Assembly: GCF_000090795.2 (NCBI RefSeq)
Contig: NW_003546242.1
Coordinates: 1,548,542 to 1,594,287 of the forward strand
Direction: 5' to 3'
Source of the DNA: Amphimedon queenslandica
Lineage: Eukaryota > Porifera > Demospongiae > Haplosclerida > Niphatidae
Length of the DNA: 45,746 nucleotides
Shown here: piece by piece, positions 1 through 10,293 of the stretch
How the letters are laid out: every line of letters begins with the position of its first letter
Numbering within the stretch: the stretch's first letter is position 1
Position numbers and translations under genes: made by a program
Notes under the pieces: model-generated
What the model was told of the DNA's origin: nothing
The model's database searches: none
The model's input: only the letters and a program-made list of their open reading frames with translations

Positions 1-1
1 A

Positions 2-910
2 GACAAAACAAAAGCAGTAGAAGCAGTTGGATTACTACACCAGGTTAATACTTTTAAGTTCCTTGCTTCGTTAATAATTTTTCAGCATATTATGTCTATA
101 ACTAAGTTACTGTCAGATCAACTTCAGAGTAAAACAATTAATCTGTCTAGTGCAGATAGCTTAGTGTTGTCAACTACTACCACATTGAAAGATCTTCGTA
201 GTAATGATGCTTGGGAGCGTACCTATAAGTACATCTGTGACGTAGCAGCATTAAATAACATTGAACAATCCAGTATACATGTGCGACCTAGAAGAAGACA
301 CCAGCCACCAGTTGCATTAGAAAATTCTGTCAGTTTTGAATCTATTGGGCATTGAGAAAGTTTAAGCTGCAGTGATTCCATTAAAATTAATCTCTACTTT
401 GTTGTGATTGATATAGTGTTGTCTGAATTAAACCATCGTTTATCTACTTGTAATCTTGATCTCATGAAATCTCTTGATGCTTGTAATCCTCTTTCTCCTC
501 ATTTTCTGGACTGTTCTTTGCTTGCTTCTTTAGCTTCCTCTTATGGGATTAATGATAGACAACTTAACACTGAATGCATTATTGCCAAAGGATCTCTTAG
601 CACAGATGATGAACTGTCTATAGAGAAGATCTATTTTCAACTGTTATCATTACCGACTGCCTTCCCTACATTAACAACTCTCTTCAAAATAGCAATGACT
701 ATTGTTGTCAGCACAGCTCAGTGTGAGCGATCTTTTTCAGCTATGAGTAGGATAAGAACACATTTAAGAACAACCATGTTGGATCAAAGATTAGCAGATA
801 TCTCCTTGTTATCACTGGAGCGAGATCTTACTACTAGTACAAACTTTATTGAAGATACTATCAAAGATTTCGACGGCATGCATAAAAACAGGACCATTGT
901 TTTGTCTTAA
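2..910 (+). pseudogene. hAT transposase, C-terminal part, 5' end outside window
   Basis: A single reading frame runs from the window edge to a TAA at 908-910, broken only by an in-frame TGA at 353-355; coding sense continues on both sides, so this is a decayed gene. The last about 90 residues hold the hAT dimerisation pattern: CERSFSAMSRIRTHLRTTM followed by LADISLLSLERDL. The upstream part resembles the ZMYM1/DUF4371 type of animal hAT transposase, with short helices around HQVNTFKFLASL. In the family this C-terminal region mediates dimerisation, and the full protein excises the element by a cut-and-paste mechanism. The N-terminal zinc finger and the first catalytic residues lie outside the window. 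The frame is followed by a hAT-like terminus at 1029. Confidence 0.8.
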
Positions 911-989
911 CTTACAGTACTGAAATTTAATGATAATAAAAATTTAATTAACAAAATTAATTAATTAACAAATGCCACACCCCCTCTAA

Positions 990-1029
990 AAGGGGCCCAG
1001 GTATACTTTGAGACCCAGCTACGCCACTG
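990..1029 (+). repeat. Probable right terminal inverted repeat of the hAT element
   Basis: The stretch after the transposase ends in ...CTACGCCACTG. Read from the other strand it starts CAGTGGCGTAGC, the kind of C-A-G/T-G-G terminus common in hAT elements. It lies about 120 bp beyond the transposase stop, as expected for a 3' end. The next 8 bases (CCCTCATT) would be the target duplication, but the left end is outside the window, so neither the TIR pairing nor the duplication can be confirmed. Confidence 0.5.
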
Positions 1030-1161
1030 CCCTCATTTAGTATTCTTGAAGAAATGGAGCGTTAAATAATTGATTTTAGCAATGGAACTACACACATTTC
1101 TTAAGCTTTTATTGAACTCAATGGATCAGGAGTTTCACCTGTTTTAGATTCCACTAAACTA

Positions 1162-1569
1162 AAAGCTCAACCACAGTTGTTCCCTGACCTACAACAAGGA
1201 ATAAATCAAGAGAACGCACAAGTCTTCCGTATCAAATAGGTAGTCAGCACTATTACAGATATTATCAATACTATTCCAGTCAATGAAGCAATCTTGTCTC
1301 AGATTGGCACACTCTTAACAATAGACTATACCATACCAATGTGAAATGCAACATCTGAGAGATTGTTCTCTACACTAAGGAGATTGAAAAATTGTCTAGA
1401 GAGTACCATGTCAGAAACTAGACTAAATAATATTATGTTACTACATTTACACAAGGATGCAACTGATCATAAAGACCGTTTGCAAGTAGCTAAAGATTTT
1501 ATTAGCATAAATGAAAGGAGAAATTTTTTGGGGTTTTTTGAATTAAAAAAAGTTTATATTAATCACTAA
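1162..1569 (+). pseudogene. Second hAT transposase C-terminal fragment
   Basis: One frame read from 1162 to the TAA at 1567-1569 contains in-frame stops at about 1237-1239 and 1342-1344. The second stop sits just before the conserved block NATSERLFSTLRRLKNCL, which is the hAT dimerisation signature; the following LNNIMLLHLHKD and NERRNFLGFF also fit the ZMYM1-like hAT family. It differs clearly from the copy at 2-910 (SERLFSTLRR against CERSFSAMSR), so it comes from another hAT family, not a tandem duplicate. The rest of the transposase is not recognisable upstream. There is no sign of function. Confidence 0.7.
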
Positions 1570-2334
1570 CAATGATGCAATAATTGACCATGCCTCTATA
1601 AATAATGAAGAATTTGTGAAAAATTTTGGCGTGCTTCACGCGCCAACACTTACCTCTCCCTTTGTTGTTTCTTTTCCACTACCACTGATATAAGTTGCTT
1701 ATAAAAGCATTATAAAGTATTTGTAATCACTTAAAAGGAATACTTTCAAATAAAAATGATTGGTGGTAACAATTTTTGGCCAATAGAATATTACATATTT
1801 TTGGTAATAATTATCGTAATAATCATTTTTACACAATGAACGTAATTGTTATTTGTGAGGCGCCTTTTATTGTTTAAATACTACAACAATATGCTTGTTC
1901 TCAATGCAGATTGTAACTCCTTTCATTGCAACAAGATCTAGATTCAGTATAATCTTTTGTATAACCAATTACTGAAGGCTTTTCATATCACTGAAATCTC
2001 ATACATTCAAAGTTTCCTGTTAAAAATAATTATTTTTACTTTTTAAAAGAGTTAAACATTGCAAAAAATAAAGATTGAACAAAATAGAAGAACAAGAGGA
2101 CTGATCCACATGAAGTTATCATGGTGTATATTCTGAATTTGTGAGTTGATCTGCATTCTAGGCACACACCTGTGCACGCCCACGTGGTCGTTCTGCATGT
2201 GGAACCATCTGCACTGATCCGTATTGCCTCTTGGCATGCCTTATACTTAACGCTCACATGTTATTCCTAGCATCAAAATTTTTGACTATGATAATTTTAT
2301 ACATGCACATTTAGACCTACAAATGTACTAACAC
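1570..2334. other. Intergenic stretch, no gene seen
   Basis: AT-rich sequence between the second hAT fragment and the retrotransposon. Short reading frames on the minus strand at 2036-2257 show no recognisable motif and look like chance. Confidence 0.6.
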
Positions 2335-2520
2335 ATAAATAATTGTTTAAAGCTCTGCTTTAAACAGAGTTAATGGCTTGGGTGGGAGACGAGCATGCGC
2401 ACTGCCTGATGTACGTGGTCTCGTCAGCACCATCACTATCATTGAGTTTTTTGTCATCAACTTCAGCATCGTGCTCTCACTCTCCCTAATTTTTATGTCT
2501 CATGCTCGACTATGAGTTCC
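2335..2520 (+). repeat. A1 repeat of Ngaro-like element
   Basis: This segment matches 10601-10800 with moderate divergence. Shared words include GAGTTAATGGCTTGGGTGGG, GCATGCGCACTG and CACCAACTTCAGCATC-like sequence. It forms the 5' terminus of the element; the gag start codon at 2512 lies at its end. Confidence 0.8.
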
Positions 2521-3010
2521 CGTAGATCCTGCCGCAGCCGCGGCCGTGGTGTGATGTCAGCAAGTGGTTCTCTTCATTCCATTTCAGTCACCGCTTGTAG
2601 CTCTGACACAGGACGTCTTGGCCGTCATCAAGGGTGTAGCGTAAGGGTCTCTACTGCCCTCGTTACTGCTACTTTCCCTAGTGAAGCCAGACCAATCAGT
2701 GTTCCCACCGCTTCTGTACCTGTGGTCGACTCTAGGAATGACCTTGCCATTATTCATCAGGAGTTCCAATCCTTCTTACAGCAGTCTCCTCCTTCCTCTG
2801 CTACCCCGTTGAGTCAACCTGCCATCAGTACTAGTCCAGGTTTGCCTGGTGTGGGGTGGTTTTTGTGATGTTGCTAGCATTTTTCTGTCAGATTTTGTGT
2901 GTATGTGTCTTTGTGTGTTATATATGTTGCTAGATCATCTTTCTGATAATCTGCGACTCATCCGATTGTCTGCTATAGCTCCTAGCCATTATGTAACATA
3001 TAAAGCATGG

Positions 3011-3043
3011 GTGGTAGTGCTATCTGCCATAGAGCACTACCAC
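3011..3043. repeat. Hairpin, 11-bp perfect stem
   Basis: GTGGTAGTGCT at 3011-3021 pairs perfectly with AGCACTACCAC at 3033-3043 across an 11-nt loop. It lies about 110 bp before the Crypton start codon and might mark or regulate the element's 5' end. Confidence 0.7.
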
Positions 3044-3156
3044 TTATCCTATATACAGCATAAAGTAGACTTGGACAAAGGTAGCCATCTTGCATAGCAA
3101 CTGAGCATGCGCAGTAGAGCAGAGAGGACATTGTCACGTGTATTAGACAATAGACA

Positions 3157-4594
3157 ATGGAGGATCAAGACGAAGACTCTGTGGAAAACGCTGCTGAAGA
3201 TGAACCTCCAAAGAAAAAGACACGTTTGACTTTATCATTAAAGAAGCGCTTCAAAAAGATGTCTCAGTCAGAAGTTTCTGAAGCCAGGAGAGGTTATGTT
3301 CCAAACAGTACACATGGATGTAATAATTGGGCTTTGAATAACTTCAAATCATTGCTCGCTTCTCTAAAAGATGGTGAGGGTCAGGAACAGTATCCTCCTC
3401 ATATACTACTCTCCAATGATCCTAAACTACTGTGTTCTTGCCTTTGCAGCTACGTTATGAAAACAAGAAAGGAAAATGGTGAGAAATACCCACCAAGGTC
3501 TATTTTGAAAATTCTTTCTGGCCTACTTCGATACATGCATGGAGAAAAAGCCAATGCATTTACGTTTTAGATGATAAGGATCCTAACTTCATTTCACTTC
3601 ACAATGTCATGGATTCTTACTTTCGACAGCTGCATGGAGAAGGAATAGAGGCAAGGCCTTATAACAGTGACTTAGTTAATGCTGAAGAAGAGGAGCAGCT
3701 TCGGGTTAGTCGCGTAATGGGGATTGATAATCCTAGGGAGCTCCTTCATGCCATTTTCTTTTACTGTGGACTCAATTTGTGCCTTCGTGGTGGTGAGGAG
3801 CATCGTTCTCTTAAAGTATAACAGTTTCAGCAGTTGGAAGTTCCTGATTCTAATAACCCATGGAAAATGACAGTCTGCTATAAATACATAGAGCATGGAA
3901 GCAAAAATATCCATGGTGGCCTAAAGCAACTAAAAAAGAGGCAAGCTAATAAAGTTGTGCATCACTTTGCTAATGCTAAATTGGGTGTGAGGTGTTGTGT
4001 TTTATTGCTCGATTTGTATTTATCTAAACACCCTACTTTTGTACCGGATTGTCCAGATGCAGATGCATTCTACCTTCGGCCACTAGATCAACTTCAAAGT
4101 AGAGATAAGGCTTGGTTTTATGCAAGGGCTATTGGGCACAACACCTTGAAGGGTCTCTTAAAATATATGTGTATAGAGGTAGTTTTATGTTCAAATGGCA
4201 AATCTAACCATAGTCTTAAAGCAACTGCTGCTACCAGAATGCTTGATGCAGGCTTACCTGAAAAGATAATCATGGACAGGACTGGTCACCATTGTCTTGA
4301 TGGTCTGAAGCCATATTCAAGAATGATTGATCGTCAGCAACAGCTTGTTTCCACTGTACTTGCTACCTCAAAAACTATTCAATAAAACATTATTGAAAAA
4401 GAAAAAGTCAAAGAAAAGATAACAAGTGCCGAAAGTATTGAAGGGAAGGTGACAAATGTTTTGCATAATGCTGATGAAGTTCAAGAGAAGATTACAAATG
4501 TTTTGCATAATGCTGATGAAGTTCAAGAGAAGATTACAAATGTTGTGCATAATTGTGGCAAAATCACTAAGTGTGTTTTCAATTTTACCTTTTA
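3157..4594 (+). pseudogene. Crypton tyrosine recombinase (KIAA1958/QRICH1/ZMYM-like)
   Basis: The start ATG at 3157 opens an acidic then lysine-rich N-terminus (PPKKKTRLTLSLKKRFKK). The core matches the DUF3504-type recombinase found in Cryptons and in their domesticated relatives KIAA1958, QRICH1 and ZMYM2/3/4. The first catalytic arginine is in LCLRGGEEHRSL. The H-x-x-R motif reads NHSLKATAATRML, so the second arginine is lysine here. The presumed nucleophile is in KPYSRM. A frameshift lies at about 3566-3570, and in-frame stops are at 3819-3821 and 4383-4385. Past the second stop the frame continues with a 14-residue repeat (NVLHNADEVQEKIT) and a tail GKITKCVFNFTF before TAA at 4592-4594, resembling the usual family ending. 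The gene is therefore dead, but recently enough to read throughout. Confidence 0.8.
4458..4550 (+). repeat. 42-bp tandem repeat inside the Crypton C-terminal tail
   Basis: Two full units and a partial third of a 42-bp sequence beginning CAAATGTTTTGCATAATGCT. The period is a multiple of three, so in the Crypton frame it encodes the 14-residue repeat NVLHNADEVQEKIT, which has a heptad-like hydrophobic spacing. Confidence 0.8.
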
Positions 4595-4704
4595 AAATCT
4601 TTGTGATTCATTATTAATTTTACTATCAATTTCATCTTTTAAATTAATGTCAACCTTTATCAATGTGATTTATTATTAAATTACTCTTACTGGTCTGTTA
4701 TACA

Positions 4705-4815
4705 ATAGCAAACCTGAGGGGAGGTCTGCTATTACAATAATAGACCTGAAGAGAGGGCTGCTATTAGTGGTTGTGAGGGCGGGTCTGCTTTCACAAGTAG
4801 CAGACCTCGCGGCTC
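4705..4815. repeat. Cluster of short inverted repeats around AGGTCTGCTATT
   Basis: The words AGGTCTGCT and AGCAGACCT, or close variants, recur at least five times in both orientations. They form several possible stem-loops, for example AATAGCAAACCT pairing with AGGTCTGCTATT around 4707-4735. The cluster lies just 3' of the Crypton gene. Confidence 0.65.
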
Positions 4816-4820
4816 ATTTG

Positions 4821-5874
4821 ATCTACATCACTAGTATACTTCATACTGTTTTTAGCGTAATGGGTCTATTTTAGTTGGTATCAGTATGTCTGTGGCCTAG
4901 TTGGTGCATTCGTGTGAGTCTCGGGTTATTGAGTTGCTAGGACCTTTGAATTTTGCACTGAGAGCTGATTCCGCTGTCCCCACTGCACTACAGTATAATC
5001 CTTGTGTTCCTTGGTTTGTGTCCAGCAGATTGCTCTTCTTGGGAGAGTCGTTTGTTAGCTAGATAGCCTTCATGTGTGGTTCTGCTAATTTGTCTACCTT
5101 GCACTCTCTTTGATTGCTGCTTGTTTCCATTGCTATAGTTTTACATGCTACTCTTTGGCATGGTGCGGTAGCATTCTTATGGTTTTATTGCTGTTATCCC
5201 CTTAGTTGCAATTAGCATTGGCTGCATCTTGACTAGGGCATTGCTGTGGGGTGGCTGTTAGTTTTTACTGTGGTTGCTATATTTGTTTGTTTATAGTATT
5301 GTTATTGTGGTGAGTGTTCCCATAAAGGTACAATGTTATAATTCTTCTTAGTCTGTTTTATTGTTAATTCACTAGTACAGATTGCTTGTATGATAAGTAT
5401 AGGCAATTACATTGTTTTGTGATTAATATTGTTAGTGTGTTCATGAGTTGGTCTCGTTAGTAGGTTAGGTTCTCATGCTTCCCCCATATTTGGCATCACT
5501 TTGTTGTGTGGGTGTGAGGGAGTTACTGGCCTGCTGCCTCTTTTTGTCTGACCGCTGCTGTTTTATTGTTTTGGTTTAAGAGCTATACTTATTCTTACTG
5601 TTTATATTTACTGTGATTATTACGTTTATTTTCCTGGTTAATGCAGGCATTTATCTTTATTGTCATTAGTATCGTGTATTTATTTATTTCTTTAGTGGTT
5701 ATTATTTGGCTATTTATTTGTTCATTCTTACATTTACTTGTTTTTATGTTATGTTATTATTATTGTTACCATTATTGTTGTCATTATTGTTATTACAATT
5801 ATTATTGTTTATGTATGTATATATTAATTTATTTGTCGATTTATTTTATTTTTATTTTATTCATTTATTAATGG
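4821..5874. other. Non-coding T-rich stretch within the intron
   Basis: No gene seen. A possible degraded tRNA-like sequence at about 4884-4935 has a good A-box (TGGCCTAGTTGG) but a poor B-box. From 5640 to 5870 the sequence is almost entirely T with ATT repeats; reading frames there are low complexity. Confidence 0.5.
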
Positions 5875-6117
5875 ATTGTGACCATAATTGACAAAAGGTA
5901 CCTTATGGCGGATTTTAAAATTCATCATTATGATGAAAAATATCAACCTGTGGGCGCTCTGTTGGACAACCACTGTTTCTAAAAGTTACATAGTAACTTT
6001 TTGCATCCTGTGGAGTAATTTTATGATAAATGGAGCTCAGTAAGTTGCATTTTGTTGGCTATAAAGACAAATTTCACTACCCGCCATAAGGTACCTTTTG
6101 TCAATTATGGTCACAAT
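5875..6117. mobile_element. MITE with perfect 37-bp terminal inverted repeats
   Basis: Bases 5875-5911 and 6081-6117 are exact reverse complements over 37 bp; the outer part reads ATTGTGACCATAATTGACAA. The interior (about 170 bp) has no reading frame of note. Perfect arms suggest recent activity. The target duplication is ambiguous because the flanks are AT-rich (TTAAT-like on both sides). Confidence 0.85.
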
Positions 6118-7627
6118 TAATTAATTTTTTTGTTGTTCTTGGTTAGGCAACTTCTTCATATTGTCTTGGTTGGGGGTTTATCCACCTCTTGCTGTCACTT
6201 ATATGATGCTTTCTCTCTGTAGTTGATCAATTGGGCTCCATGCTTCCACCGGGATCGATAGCCTCTGTTCCACTGGCTGTATCATGGACTTCTCTTGGAG
6301 CAGTGGCTACCCCTGGGGTGTCTGATGATCATGGTCTCCCAGGGTGTTTAGGACCGGCCCCAGTTGGGTCAGTCCCGTTCCCTACTGTATCAAAGGGCTA
6401 TGGCCTCCCCGCTAGTTTCATTCCCTCTCATACACAGCACCTCGACGTCATCTTTTCTCCCAGTTTCACGTCTGGGTCTCATCCTTTCTCCTGCTGCTAA
6501 CCGTATTCCCACAGTCTGGTCCAGCGCATTCGCCATGGGGAATTTGTTGAGATGCGGGACCTTTTAGCTGACAAAATATCTCTGTTTAATCAATTGGAAG
6601 ACATTCATCGCCACTCCAACAGTATTCGGGCACGACTTTGAGAGGTCCCATCTCTGGTGTCATGGGTTTAATGTTTTGCAGCTTTTGTGGTTGTTCTGAC
6701 TTCCGATCCTAGGACTAGGGATATGTTAGCATACTGCCACCTCTTTAGACGGGAGGCACTTAGGCATGGTGGTAATGGCTGGCAGGAGTATGACAGGATT
6801 TTCTGTTCTCAAGCGGCCATCAACCCGCATCTGCCTTGGCACACCCTCCACCCGGGACCGCAAGTGGCAAATGTTCTGAGCAACAGGGGGGCTTCAGGTG
6901 GTACTACTTGTAGTATTTGCAGGGAACAGGACCACTCTGTTGGCCAGTGTGCTTTGTTTGGAGTCCAGCAGCCATTGCTTCCTCTGGCGTCATCCAGCAG
7001 TCAGTCCTGCCGTTCTCAAAGGGTCGATCATCTTTGCACTCTTTGCACTTTGTGGAATAGAGGAAGTTGTGCATTCCCAGGGTCATGTATGTACTGACAT
7101 CTGCCTCGCATGTCGGGGGGGACCACAAGTTTGTAAACTGCCCAACAGCTGAAAAGAATTGACTCCCTGCTAAGCTGACGTCTGCCACCCCGATCCTAGG
7201 ATTGTTTTCTGGTGGACTCTGCTTATTACTGTCTATTGGTGTTTGTTATCCGGAAGTCTTGTCTACTGTCTGTTAGTTTTTGTTATCTGGAACTCATGTC
7301 TAATTATATTTATTGGCTTTTTGTTATCTAGAACTCCTGTCTATTTCTGTCTATGGCCTTTTGTTAGCTAAAACTCTTGTGTATTACTTGGTGTGTATTT
7401 CTCTTTACTTCATGTATATCTCCTTGCTTTAAATTTTGATCTGTTTTGCTTCTTAAGTGTTAGAGCTGTTGCCTTTACTGTGGTTGTTTATGTGTGGCAT
7501 AACCGCGTCTTCTCTCCCTTCTGTAGGTCGTTTGTTGCTGCCAGAGTTTGTCTTGAGCCTCATGGGTATTATGGGGTAATGCTAATAGGTATACCGCTGA
7601 CCTTTTGGCTTTGCAATCCCAGCAGGC

Positions 7628-9130
7628 TTGATTTCATCAGTGCCCACCCTTTGCTCGTGCTCCATCCCAAATCGTGATTTCTGCACTTCAGCCAGCTCTC
7701 CAGCTCCACCCAGACCAACGCTTTGTGGCCTACTATGGCGGGGGTTGCAGATGGGCTTTCATATTGGCTTTGATAGGGGTTGCCCACTGGCTTCAAATCA
7801 GCGGAACCATCCCTCTGCTGTGCATCACCCTGAGGCTGTGCACGATTATTTACAGGCTGAATTGGCTTGTGGGTCTTTAGTTGGTCCCTTGGCCCCCTTG
7901 CTCACTGCCTTTGTTCATACTAGTCCTATAGGTCTCGTTCCTAAACCCCATTCAGACAAGTGGCGACTGATTGTTGATCTGTCTTCACTGGATGGTGCTA
8001 CCATAAATGATGGGATTGAGCCTGACTTCTGCTGATTGATGTATGTGTGAGTGGACAACGCAGTTGCCATTATTCAGCAGCTTGGTCAAGGGACTCGTCT
8101 GGTCAAAATGGACATTAAGGATGCGTACTGGGTTGTTCCAGTTCACCCTGATGACTATCTATTTTTGGGGATTTGCTGAGATAGTCAGGTGTATGTGGAC
8201 AGCAGCTTACCATTTGGTCTGTGGTCGGCTCCCAAAATATTTACAGCTTTTGCCGACATGTTTGCATGGGTTATTCATTGCCTTGGGGTTTGTTGGCTCC
8301 TTCATTATCTCGATGACTTCCTTTTTTCTGGGGCCACAGGCTCCCCGGAGACAGCATGCTGTTGTGCTGGCATCCCAAGTGTTCTCTCACTTGGGTATTC
8401 CCATCGCTACCCGTAAGATGGAGGGCCCTGCAACAGCAGTGACTTTTCTTGGCATTCTGGTGGACACAGTCAGATTTCAGTTACACCTCCCACCACAAAA
8501 GGTTACTAAACTTTGGCTTTAGTCCAGAGTTGGCGTCTGAAGCAGTCATGTGCTCATAAGGAACTGAATCATTTGTTGGTCATGTTGCTCATGCTGCTAC
8601 TGTCATTTGCCCAAGGAGAATTTTTCTGAGGCACTTGTCTTCTTTATTGTCAAGGGTTGGCAAGCCTCATCACTTTGTACGCTTAAATGCCTCTGTCAGG
8701 GCTGACTTACAGTGCTCGTCCCACTTTCTCCAGCTTTGGAATGGTTCCTCATTTTTTTCTCCTATACCATCTACTCATGTTTACTCGGATACATCAGGCC
8801 TTAATGGCTGCAGGGCATTTGAGTGCTTGTTGGATGGTTTAAAGTGCAGTGGCCATTCCAGTTGGCTGATGTGGCAAAAGAGCTGGTCCCTGTTGTTATA
8901 GCAGCAGTGGTATGGAGGTGTCAGTGGAAGGGTAGTCATGTCTGCTTTCATTCTGATAATGTAGCAGTAGTCTCTGTGGTGAATAAGTGATCGGCTAAGG
9001 ATGACTTACTGAATCACCTACTCCACACAATATTTTTCTATGCATTGTTTTATCAGTTTTAGTTTTCTGCTGAGCATGTTCCCGGGGTACTGAACACAGC
9101 AGCGGATGCCTTGTCTCGAAAAATGTTACC
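7628..9130 (+). pseudogene. Reverse transcriptase and RNase H of Ngaro-like copy 1
   Basis: The RT is read in pieces. GLVPKPHSDKWRLIVDLSSL (about 7935-7995) is the fingers motif, RLVKMDIKDAYWVVPVHPDD (about 8098-8155) holds the first catalytic Asp, LPFGLWSAPKIF (about 8208-8243) is the next block, and LHYLDDFLF (about 8301-8328) holds the paired Asp residues. AVTFLGILVDTVRFQLHLPP (about 8435-8495) is the usual end of the domain. RNase H follows, with THVYSDTSG (about 8772-8800), CFHSDNVAVVSVVNK (about 8942-8988) and AADALSRKM (about 9100-9126). There are at least four frame changes and several stops, so the protein is dead. The YLDD box and domain order fit DIRS/Ngaro rather than LINE or Gypsy RTs. 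Confidence 0.75.
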
Positions 9131-9179
9131 ATTTTATTTCATCCCTTCCCGCAGGTTCCTCACACTCACATCCCTCATC

Positions 9180-10202
9180 CAGTGGCAGACTTGTTGCTCC
9201 GGGTGTTCCCTGACTGGTGCTCCATTTGCTGGACTTCACTGTTCAAACTGTCCTTACTAAAGGTTTTAGGCCCAGCTACTATTAGCTCCTATAGGTCTCG
9301 TAATAGATGCTATCTGAACTGCTGTCATCAATTGTCTCTCCCATCTTTCCCTCTATCTGATTTAAATTTGTGTCGATTTCTTTTATTTTTACTTAATAGA
9401 GATTTTGCATTGTCATCCATTTGTCTGTACCAAAGCTTACTCAGGTTTTTTCAAATATACTCAGGTGGGCAGGACCTGGGGTTGGCCCAGTTTCCCAGAC
9501 TGTATTATGTAATTTGGGGAGTCTCCTGGGCCAGTCCTGCAGCTCCCCGCCCTTCATGACTCCCAATTACATTGGATATTTTGCAGTTTTTCTACTCAGT
9601 TTGGTCGGTTCGACCTCTCACTTTTAATCACCGCATGCTCTGGGCGGCTTGTTGTCTTTGGTTTTTTGCGTTCTGGGGAGTTCACATGCCCTTCAGACAA
9701 CAGGTTCAGTCTGCAGTGCTCTCAGTAGGGGATGTTTAAGTCAACAGCCATATTCATCCAGAGTGTTTGGTGATTCAGGTCAGGCAGAGCAAGACGGAGT
9801 AAAGGAATATTGTTGTCCATGGGAGCAACTGGCTGCTCGCTTTGCCCCGTGGCAGCAGTCCTGTCAAATCTCGCAGCTTGTGCGTGTTTACCGAGACCCC
9901 TGTTTGTTTTTCAGGACGGTCGCCCTTTATCGTGCCCTAAGTTGGTGGCAGCAGTCCGGCAAGCTCTTCGTGTTTCAGGTGTGGACACATCACGATATAG
10001 TGGCCATAGCTTCCAAATTGGGGCCACCATCACTGCTGCCCAAGCTGGCCTACAGGACTCTGTTATTCAGACCCTAGGTCATTCGCGGTTATCGGGCTTC
10101 CTTTCATATATTCGGACACTACCATCGCAATTATTGTCTCTTTCGGCCCAACTATTACTGCGGGATCAATGTGCACCTCTGACTCCAACTGGCTTACCCT
10201 AG
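9180..10202 (+). pseudogene. Tyrosine recombinase of Ngaro-like copy 1
   Basis: The N-terminal SAM-like part is visible as LKVLGPATISSYRS (about 9258-9300) and LCRFLLFLLNRDFALS. The catalytic half reads VDTSRYSGHSFQIGA and VIQTLGHSRLSGFLSYIRT (about 9980-10120), in the frame ending at 10200-10202. The box that should be H-x-x-R reads H-S-F-Q, and the region expected to hold the first catalytic arginine (about 9655-9680) shows a small deletion and frame change. The final tyrosine in SGFLSYIRT is kept. This enzyme would integrate the circular cDNA of the element; this copy cannot. The second element (37023-37960) preserves both arginines. Confidence 0.75.
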
Positions 10203-10293
10203 TTTATGTGTGTTTCTGTTAGTGGTTTATATTATAAAAGTTTGTGTTTCATCTAGCAGGTCATGTTTGGGAGTAATGGTGCTCGTACCATTC

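Larger units (their letters stand above)
3000..4820 (+). mobile_element. Crypton-type DNA transposon, approximate limits
   Basis: The interval contains a Crypton YR gene (3157-4594) flanked by stem-loop-rich sequence, an 11-bp hairpin at 3011-3043 upstream and a cluster at 4705-4815 downstream. Cryptons have no TIRs, so the ends are estimates. The insertion interrupts the gag intron of the Ngaro-like element. Confidence 0.5.
2840..6222 (+). other. Inferred gag intron carrying nested insertions
   Basis: The donor GT is at 2840 and the acceptor AG at 6221-6222; both joins are phase 1. The interval holds the Crypton (about 3.0-4.8 kb), a T-rich stretch (about 5640-5870) and a 243-bp MITE (5875-6117). 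The same phase-1 intron position is seen in the second retrotransposon at 41229-40904, where it is only about 330 bp. Confidence 0.55.
2512..7150 (+). pseudogene. Gag-like protein of Ngaro-like copy 1 (two exons, decayed)
   Basis: Exon 1 is 2512-2839 and starts MSSRRSCRSRGRG. It ends with a phase-1 donor (CCAG|GTTTGC). Exon 2 starts at 6223 after a pyrimidine-rich acceptor (TTTCTCTCTGTAG) and restores the frame as VDQLGSMLPPGSIAS. The central region carries the DIRS/Ngaro Gag pattern: EFVEMRDLLADKISL, then TSDPRTRDMLAYCHLFRREA and YDRIFCSQAAINPHLPW. A zinc knuckle follows, CSICREQDHSVGQC (C-x2-C-x4-H-x4-C), as expected for binding element RNA. Frames change between about 6500 and 6687 and stops occur near 6640, so no intact protein is made. 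The spacing between exons is unusual only because other elements inserted in the intron. Confidence 0.65.

Noticed and set aside
5641..5891. Hydrophobic frames that look like membrane proteins
   Set aside because: The DNA is a low-complexity T/ATT-rich tract; Phe, Leu, Tyr and Ile codons follow from composition. No conserved start, signal or family pattern.
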